From the NCBI GenBank assembly GCA_023433755.1, contig JAEYUA010000265.1, positions 1 through 25,241 of the forward strand: 25,241 nt of DNA, written 5' to 3'. The notes under the pieces were generated by a model. It made no database searches. It saw only the letters and a list, made by a program, of their open reading frames with translations, and was not told where the DNA came from. The stretch's first letter is position 1, and every line of letters begins with the position of its first letter. The translations under genes and the position numbers were made by a program. This stretch comes from Bacteroidota bacterium (GTDB lineage: Bacteria > Bacteroidota > Bacteroidia > Chitinophagales > Chitinophagaceae). Below, piece after piece: positions 17,915-23,423 of this stretch.

Positions 17915-18880
17915 TTAAATTGAAAAAGGATGAGGAGATATGCTGCCGCTGGCGAAAGGATGGTAATCACCTTTCAGTCCAACGGGCGCTTTAGTTCTTA
18001 TTTCATGGGCCAGTTCAATGGAAGGAAGTGCTTCACGTAAATTGAAACCTTTCCCATCAAGTATAGCCTGGTAACTCATAGTATGCAGGTCTGTAAATCC
18101 ATCGCTGAATTCAATTTCATTACCCTCCATAGTGATGGAGCGGTAGGTGCGCTGTCCTTTTGCTTTCACCTGTTCCGGTAAAGTATCTTCATTGATACTG
18201 AGGAACCACCTGACCCTTGCTCTTTCAAGTTGCAGGAAGCCTGCTGCGCGGTCATGAGTATGCAGATGTACTATATTTTCTTTTACTGGTCCGAAAATCC
18301 AGATCAGCATATCAAAAAAATGAATGCCGATATTGGTTGCGATACCACCGGATTTGTTTACATCTCCTTTCCAACTGGTGTAGTACCAATTACCGCGCGA
18401 AGTGATGTAGGCCAGGTCGAAATCAAAAATTTTAGAAGGATCAGCGTTCTTCACTTTTTCTTTCAGGGCAATGATATCCTTATGCAGTCTTAGCTGGAGA
18501 ATATTATAAACCTCCTTGCCCGTTTCTTTCTGGATCTGGTCCAGCGCTTCCACATTCCATGGATTCAGAACCAGGGGTTTTTCGCAGATCACGGCGGCTC
18601 CCTGTCTCAATCCAAACCGTATATGGGAATCGTGTAGGTAATTGGGGGAGCAAATGGATAGATAATCGATGGGGTGTCCGCCGCGGTGAAGCTTTTCAAT
18701 ATGGCGGTCGAAACGTTCGAATTCAACAAAGAAGCTGGCATTTGGAAAATAGCTGTCCATGATGCCAACAGAATCAAACTTATCCAGGGCTGCCACCAGT
18801 TGGTTACCGGTTTCCTTGATAGCTTTTAAGTGGCGGGGTGCAATAAAACCCGCGGCGCCAATCATGGCAAAGTCTTTCAT
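17915..18880 (-). CDS. wbpB: Gfo/Idh/MocA oxidoreductase, WbpB/WlbA-like UDP-GlcNAcA 3-dehydrogenase
   Basis: 321-aa NAD-dependent oxidoreductase. The N-terminal Rossmann domain starts MKDFAMIGAAGFIAPRHLKAI. The conserved catalytic lysine is K101 in CEKPL, and the substrate domain holds RGNWYYTSWKGDVNKSGG (162-179) and NIGIHFFDML (183-192; H187, D190). These match WlbA/WbpB, which oxidises C3 of UDP-N-acetylglucosaminuronic acid so that an aminotransferase can install the 3-amino group. In those systems the enzyme may recycle NADH through 2-oxoglutarate. The next upstream gene is the WbpD/WlbB-like acetyltransferase that acts later in the same pathway, strongly supporting the call. The UDP-GlcNAc 6-dehydrogenase (WbpA) that makes its substrate is not in the window. 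Confidence 0.9.
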   Translation of the reverse strand: MKDFAMIGAAGFIAPRHLKAIKETGNQLVAALDKFDSVGIMDSYFPNASFFVEFERFDRHIEKLHRGGHPIDYLSICSPNYLHDSHIRFGLRQGAAVICEKPLVLNPWNVEALDQIQKETGKEVYNILQLRLHKDIIALKEKVKNADPSKIFDFDLAYITSRGNWYYTSWKGDVNKSGGIATNIGIHFFDMLIWIFGPVKENIVHLHTHDRAAGFLQLERARVRWFLSINEDTLPEQVKAKGQRTYRSITMEGNEIEFSDGFTDLHTMSYQAILDGKGFNLREALPSIELAHEIRTKAPVGLKGDYHPFASGSISPHPFSI

Positions 18881-18884
18881 CAGA

Positions 18885-19469
18885 TTATTTGATTTTTCGA
18901 ACGGTATTGTTAACTAAGATATACTTTTCCCCGCTTTCCTCACAGGTGGCCTGGTTGTCTGCTCCGAAGTTCAGGCGGTGACCGAACTCACTCATCCACC
19001 CGATGTGACGGGCCGGGTTACCAACCACCAGGGCATAAGCGGGAACCGGCTTTGTTACTACGGCACCTGCACCAATGAATGCATACTCCCCAATTTCATT
19101 ACCGCAAACTATAGTTGCATTCGCTCCAATGGAAGCGCCTCTTCTTACATGGGTAGGCAGGTATTCGTGTTTCCTGCTCACGGCGCTACGCGGATTGATT
19201 ACATTGGTAAACACCATTGAGGGTCCCAGGAATACATCATCCTCGCAGATCACTCCTTCATAAATGGATACATTATTCTGCACCCTTACATTTTTGCCCA
19301 GCACTACTTTGGGTGATACCACCACATTCTGGCCGATGTTGCAGTTCTCACCGATCCTGCATCCGGGCATGATATGGCTGAAATGCCAGATCTTAACTCC
19401 TTCAGCGATCTCGCAACCTTCATCAATAATAGCTGAAGGATGCGCATAATATTTTGAATCTTTATCCAT
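18885..19469 (-). CDS. wbpD: WbpD/WlbB-like left-handed beta-helix sugar N-acetyltransferase
   Basis: 194-aa acyltransferase with hexapeptide repeats forming a left-handed beta-helix through most of its length (for example IGENCNIGQNVVVSPKVVLG and IGANATIVCGNEIGEYAFIG). The sequence around FTNVINPRSAVSRKHEYLPT is characteristic of WbpD/WlbB, which acetylates the 3-amino group of UDP-2-acetamido-3-amino-2,3-dideoxyglucuronate using acetyl-CoA. The enzyme works as a cytoplasmic trimer. The C-terminal 30 residues (about 165-194) leave the helix and contain KYILVNNTVRKIK. The ATG shares one base with the rfbA stop (TAATG), and the oxidoreductase follows after 4 nt. With that gene it defines a 2,3-diacetamido uronic acid branch. 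Confidence 0.92.
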   Translation of the reverse strand: MDKDSKYYAHPSAIIDEGCEIAEGVKIWHFSHIMPGCRIGENCNIGQNVVVSPKVVLGKNVRVQNNVSIYEGVICEDDVFLGPSMVFTNVINPRSAVSRKHEYLPTHVRRGASIGANATIVCGNEIGEYAFIGAGAVVTKPVPAYALVVGNPARHIGWMSEFGHRLNFGADNQATCEESGEKYILVNNTVRKIK

Positions 19470-20341
19470 TAATCTCTTCCTTTCTTTAATACTTCGTGCA
19501 GGTATTTTCCATAACCGCTTTTGATGAGGGTTTCGGCAAGCTCTTTCATCCGGCTTTCATCAATATAACCCATGCGGTAGGCAACTTCCTCAATGCAACC
19601 GATCTTGGTTCCCTGCCTTTTTTCGATCACCCTTACAAATTCACTCGCGTCATGCAATGAATCGAAAGTTCCGGTATCCAGCCAGGCTGTACCCCTGTCG
19701 AGGATGGAAACATTTAATGTTCCTCTCTCGAGGTAAACTTTATTCACGTCCGTGATCTCGTATTCACCTCTTGCGGAAGGTTTGAGGTTTTTAGCGATGC
19801 TCACCACTTCGTTGTCGTAGAAATAGAGACCGGGCACCGCGTAATTTGATTTAGGAGATGCGGGTTTTTCTTCTATTGAAACGGCTTTATGTTTTTCATC
19901 AAATTCAACCACACCATAACGTTCGGGATCCGACACCTCGTAAGCAAAAACATAACCACCGCTTACTTCATTCAATTCCTGCAACTGGCGACCCAGCCGT
20001 GAGCCATAAAAAATATTATCTCCCAGCACGAGTGCCACCTTATCATCACCAATAAATTTTTCACCGATCACAAAAGCCTGTGCCAGCCCGTTTGGAATTT
20101 CCTGGATGGCATATTCAAAACGGCATCCGAGGCTGGATCCATCACCCAGCAGTCTTTTGAACTGGGCATTGTCTTCCGGCGTGGTGATGATCAGCACTTC
20201 ACTGATACCTGCCATCATCAATATGGATAGCGGGTAGTAGATCATGGGCTTATCATAAATAGGCATGAGCTGCTTGGATATGGCCTTGGTGATTGGGTAA
20301 AGGCGGGTACCGCTTCCTCCTGCCAGAATGATTCCTTTCAT
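19469..20341 (-). CDS. rfbA: glucose-1-phosphate thymidylyltransferase
   Basis: 290-aa RfbA/RmlA, which makes dTDP-glucose from dTTP and glucose-1-phosphate. The start is ATG 20341 (MKGIILAGGSGTRLYP): family members start here at about 290 aa, and the open frame extending 31 codons further upstream is unrelated. The nucleotide-binding loop is LAGGSGTRLYP (6-16), followed by KQLMPIYDKPMIYYPLS, LVLGDNIFYG, EEKPASPKSNYAV and the GTAWLDTGTFDSL segment, all intact. Its partner rfbB lies about 1 kb upstream, separated by the GxxExxY/repeat insertion. Only 53 bases separate the ATG from the first repeat unit. In them I see no exact match to the Bacteroidetes TAnnTTTG promoter box, so a separate promoter is possible but not shown. 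RfbC and RfbD are not in the window. Confidence 0.95.
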   Translation of the reverse strand: MKGIILAGGSGTRLYPITKAISKQLMPIYDKPMIYYPLSILMMAGISEVLIITTPEDNAQFKRLLGDGSSLGCRFEYAIQEIPNGLAQAFVIGEKFIGDDKVALVLGDNIFYGSRLGRQLQELNEVSGGYVFAYEVSDPERYGVVEFDEKHKAVSIEEKPASPKSNYAVPGLYFYDNEVVSIAKNLKPSARGEYEITDVNKVYLERGTLNVSILDRGTAWLDTGTFDSLHDASEFVRVIEKRQGTKIGCIEEVAYRMGYIDESRMKELAETLIKSGYGKYLHEVLKKGRD

Positions 20342-20394
20342 GTTGCAATCAATGTTTTGGTTGTTAAAAGCACTATTCCCCTTGAATCGTAGCT

Positions 20395-20973
20395 GCCGTT
20401 TGTTCGCCGTGGTTTTTTTAAACACAGCGGACACGGAGGCAAAAATTCATTTATCTCGTTTTGCGTAACACGGTGGACACAGTTAGCTTCTAAAAGATTG
20501 AAAACCCTCCGTGTTCGCTGTGCTATCAGCTATGATCTCTCCCGACTCGCGGCCGCCGTGTTCGCCGTGTTTTTTAAACACAGCGGACACAGAGTTCAAA
20601 ATTCATTTGAGTTCTTGTTATTTACACGGCGGACACAGTTAATGGTTCTGATATCAAAGAATCTTTCTGTGCTCGCTGTGTTTCAATTAAATTCTCACAT
20701 GGATCATCGAGCGCCGTGTTCGACGTGGTTATTTTTGAAACACAGAGGACACAGAGTTCAAAATTCACTTAAGTTCTTGTTTTTTACACGGCGGACACAG
20801 TTAGTGGTCCTAATGTCAAAGAATCTTTCTGTGCTCGCTGTGTTATAACCTAAGTCTTTCATGAATGGTCGGGCGCCGTGTTCGCCGTGGTTTATTTTTG
20901 AAACACAGCGAACTCAGTCATAGTGTTTCAAAGATCAAAGAATAGACTTTACTCGCCAGTTGCTAAACCGTAC
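20395..20973. repeat. tandem ~160-bp repeat array, about 3.4 imperfect units, with palindromic cores
   Basis: Units begin at about 20395, 20555, 20713 and 20875, a period of 158-162 bp. The fourth is short and decayed and stops about 20 bases before the GxxExxY stop. A full unit has four copies of a roughly 14-bp element in order forward, inverted, inverted, forward: CCGTGTTCGCCGTG, CACAGCGGACACAG, CACGGCGGACACAG, CTGTGCTCGCTGTG. Elements 1 and 2 are 10 bp or less apart and can pair as a hairpin; 3 and 4 are about 40 bp apart. Units two and three are the most alike (shared TCAAAATTCA and TCAAAGAATCTTTCTGTG). The array is the only non-coding stretch over 300 bases in the window. Apparent reading frames through it are repeat translations, not genes. 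Confidence 0.9.
20556..20592. repeat. inverted repeat (hairpin) in repeat unit two
   Basis: A 17-nt arm at 20556-20572 and a 17-nt arm at 20576-20592 flank a 3-nt T loop. Counting pairs by hand gives 14 Watson-Crick pairs, one T-G wobble and two C-A mismatches. The same hairpin can form at about 20395-20436 and 20714-20755 in neighbouring units with more mismatches. It would form in RNA of either strand. In the operon transcript it lies before rfbA. No T-tract follows the stem on the minus strand, so it does not look like an intrinsic terminator, but a stall, processing or protection role is possible. Confidence 0.75.
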
Positions 20974-21363
20974 TTATAAATTGCCAAGTACCAGACGTTT
21001 GATCCCATTCTTAAGCTGGGTCACATTAAAATTAATAAGGTACCCAAGCTTACAACCTGACAATTTCAGATAAGTTAATACTTGGGCTGTATGTACATCA
21101 TTCAAAGCTTCTACAGCTTTTATTTCAACAATTACTTTCCTTTCAACTAACAGATCCATCCTGTAACCACACTCAAGTTTCACTTCTTTGTAAACTACAG
21201 GCATTGGATATTGCGTTTCAAAATTGAGCTGCTTTTTCATCAATTCATAGGATAAACAAGCGACATACGCGCTTTCCAATAAGCCAGGACCAAGTTCCCT
21301 GTGTACCTGGAAAGCTCAGTCCAATATGATAGTACCTATCTGATTTTCATGCTGACTATCCAT
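20974..21363 (-). pseudogene. GxxExxY (PD-(D/E)XK-like) family protein, interrupted by in-frame TGA
   Basis: 129-codon reading frame from ATG 21363, 5 nt after the rfbB stop, to the TAA at 20974. It translates as MDSQHENQIGTIILD, a TGA stop (21318-21316), then AFQVHRELGPGLLESAYVACL and onward. The family signature GLLESAY (G27 to Y33) and the nuclease-fold residues in ECGYRMDLLVE and VIVEIKAVEAL (Asp...Glu-x-Lys) are all intact, as is the usual end LTYLKLSG...LINFN...GIKRLV. So only codon 16 breaks an otherwise complete gene of family length (about 125 aa). A shortened 101-aa product could start at TTG 21279, but it would lose the VHRELGPGL segment. The biological role of the family is unknown; I recall Pfam placing it with PD-(D/E)XK nucleases. 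It directly precedes the 160-bp repeat array. Confidence 0.85.
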
Positions 21364-21368
21364 CAAGC

Positions 21369-22433
21369 TTAAACCTTGTGGTACTGCGTATCGTAATACT
21401 TAGCATAATCACCCGAAGTAACATGCTTTAACCATTCTGAATTCTCAAGGTACCAGTCAACAGTTTGAGCCAGCCCTTCTTCAAAAGTTACAGATGGTTT
21501 CCATCCCAGTTCCTTGTTGATCTTTGATGCATCGATTGCATAGCGGCGGTCATGTCCCGGACGGTCCTTTACATAGGTAATCAGTTGTTCACTGTCACCT
21601 TTTGTTCTTCCCAATTTTTCATCCATCAGGCCGCACAGCAATTTCACCAGGTCTATATTCCGCCATTCATTGAACCCGCCGATATTGTATGTATCCCCGG
21701 TCTTTCCTTTATGATAAACCAGATCTATTGCAATCGCATGATCCTTTACAAATAGCCAGTCACGGGTATACAAACCATCACCATAAACCGGCAAAGGTTT
21801 TTTGTGAATGATATTATTAATCATCAAAGGGATCAGCTTCTCAGGGAAATGATAAGGTCCGTAATTATTTGAACAGTTAGTGATCACCACTGGAATTCCA
21901 TAGGTATCATAATAAGCCCTGACAAAATGATCAGATGAAGCTTTGGAAGCCGAATAAGGTGAATGCGGATCGTAAGAAGTTTCTTCGGTGAAGAAGCCTG
22001 TATCCCCTAAAGCTCCATATACTTCATCAGTTGAAATATGATAAAAACGTTTTCCTTCATAATTGCCGTTCCAGTGTTTTTTAGCAGCATTGAGCAGGTT
22101 CACCGTCCCTACCACGTTGGTATAAACGAAATCAAGCGGCGATAAAATGGAACGGTCCACATGAGATTCGGCAGCAAGGTGCATCACACCATCCGGGCGG
22201 TAAGTATCAAAAAGTTCATCCAGCTTTTCAACGTCAAGGATATTGGCCTTTTCAAAAATATAATTGGGGCTGTCTTCAATATCCTTCAAGTTTTCAAGGT
22301 TGCCCGCATAAGTGAGCGCATCGAGGTTCACGATCCTGTAAGCAGGATATTGCGTCACCATTCTTCTCACTACATGAGAACCGATAAATCCTGCACCACC
22401 CGTAATGATGATGGTCTGTTCAAAAGCATTCAT
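21369..22433 (-). CDS. rfbB: dTDP-glucose 4,6-dehydratase
   Basis: 354-aa RfbB/RmlB, converting dTDP-glucose to dTDP-4-keto-6-deoxyglucose with bound NAD. The nucleotide-binding motif GGAGFIGSH is at 12-20, the dehydratase-specific TDE is T135-D136-E137 in HISTDEVYG, and the catalytic Y160/K164 lie in SPYSASKASSDHFV. The segments SNNYGPYHFPEKLIPLMI and VKDRPGHDRRYAID are diagnostic. The length is usual for the family. The ATG is 21 nt after the wbpP stop. The product is a branch point; since no RfbC/RfbD follows, it may feed the DegT aminotransferase or partners outside the window. Its stop is only 5 nt from the start of the interrupted GxxExxY gene. Confidence 0.96.
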   Translation of the reverse strand: MNAFEQTIIITGGAGFIGSHVVRRMVTQYPAYRIVNLDALTYAGNLENLKDIEDSPNYIFEKANILDVEKLDELFDTYRPDGVMHLAAESHVDRSILSPLDFVYTNVVGTVNLLNAAKKHWNGNYEGKRFYHISTDEVYGALGDTGFFTEETSYDPHSPYSASKASSDHFVRAYYDTYGIPVVITNCSNNYGPYHFPEKLIPLMINNIIHKKPLPVYGDGLYTRDWLFVKDHAIAIDLVYHKGKTGDTYNIGGFNEWRNIDLVKLLCGLMDEKLGRTKGDSEQLITYVKDRPGHDRRYAIDASKINKELGWKPSVTFEEGLAQTVDWYLENSEWLKHVTSGDYAKYYDTQYHKV

Positions 22434-22454
22434 GATTTAGGTATTGTAATTTGA

Positions 22455-23423
22455 TCAGTTGGAATAGGAAAAATGGTGCTGTTTGCGATACCATTCAAAA
22501 GCGATCTTCATGCCATCCCTCACCGAAAAAGCAGGCTGGTAGTCAAGCAGTTTACGCGCTTTTGAGATATCCGCCAGGCTGTGTTTCACATCTCCTGCCC
22601 TGTCCGGGCCATATTTTGGCGCCAGGTCGCTGCCGGCAATCTCTTTGATCATTTCAAAAATCTCGTTGAGCGAAGTGCGCTCGCCATAGGCAATATTATA
22701 AACATGGTTCAACGCCTCTGCATTGCCGGTAAATAAAGCACGGTCATTAGCCAGCACGGCGTTGGCCACAAAAGTGAAATCGCGGCTATTCTCGCCATCA
22801 CCATTAATAACGGGTGGTTCATTATCAAGAACCGCTTTGATAAATAACGGTATCACTGCGGCATAAGGGCCTTTGGGATTTTGCCGGGGACCAAATACAT
22901 TAAAATACCTGAGCCCTATGGTATTGAGTCCATATACATTTGAAAAAACCTTCGCGTACAGTTCATTCACATATTTGGTAACCGCATATGGAGAAAGCGG
23001 GTTGCCTATCTGGTCTTCTACTTTCGGAAGCCCGGGGTGATCGCCATAAGTAGAAGAGCTTGCGGCATATACCACCCTTTTAACCCCCTGTTCTTTGGCA
23101 GCATTAAAAATATTGAGCGTACCTGTAATATTCACATCATTGGATGTAATGGGATCATTGATGGACCTGGGCACAGAACCAAGAGCTGCCTGGTGTGAAA
23201 TGAGATCGATTCCCTTTGTTGCAATTGAACAGGTGCTAAAATCCCTGATATCTCCTTCCAGGAATTCAAAGCGGGGATGATTCTTGAAACTTTCAATATT
23301 AGCCTGGCTACCCGTGGCCAGGTTATCCATAACCCTGACCAGGTCAACACCGGGCTTTTCCAAAAGATGTTCCACAAGATTGGATCCAATAAAACCGGCT
23401 CCACCGGTAACGAGTATGCGCAT
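22455..23423 (-). CDS. wbpP: WbpP-type UDP-N-acetylglucosamine 4-epimerase
   Basis: 322-aa extended SDR enzyme. The NAD motif GGAGFIG is at 7-13, the catalytic Ser lies in YAASSSTYGDHP (119-130), and Y146/K150 form YxxxK in SPYAVTKYVNE. The blocks HQAALGSVPRSINDPI and LGLRYFNVFGPRQNP-like (here IGLRYFNVFGPRQNP) match WbpP/WbgU, which interconvert UDP-GlcNAc and UDP-GalNAc, rather than classical GalE. It would supply UDP-GalNAc as a donor or as precursor for a uronic acid made by a dehydrogenase outside the window. The ATG shares one base with the wzc stop (TGATG), so it is translationally coupled to the kinase gene. Confidence 0.9.
   Translation of the reverse strand: MRILVTGGAGFIGSNLVEHLLEKPGVDLVRVMDNLATGSQANIESFKNHPRFEFLEGDIRDFSTCSIATKGIDLISHQAALGSVPRSINDPITSNDVNITGTLNIFNAAKEQGVKRVVYAASSSTYGDHPGLPKVEDQIGNPLSPYAVTKYVNELYAKVFSNVYGLNTIGLRYFNVFGPRQNPKGPYAAVIPLFIKAVLDNEPPVINGDGENSRDFTFVANAVLANDRALFTGNAEALNHVYNIAYGERTSLNEIFEMIKEIAGSDLAPKYGPDRAGDVKHSLADISKARKLLDYQPAFSVRDGMKIAFEWYRKQHHFSYSN

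Noticed and set aside
20342..20434. A 31-codon upstream extension of rfbA.
   Set aside because: RfbA proteins begin at MKGIILAGG; the extra residues are unlike any family N-terminus and run into the repeat array.
20498..20848. A 116-codon plus-strand frame with an internal duplicated block (HRVQNS...FTRRTQL...SKNLSVLAV).
   Set aside because: It is a translation of the 160-bp repeat. The two blocks lie 54 codons apart only because indels between units restore frame; there is no family resemblance and no conserved start.
20395..20973. A CRISPR array.
   Set aside because: The repeat period is about 160 bp with homologous rather than unique intervening sequence, elements alternate in orientation, and no cas genes are present.
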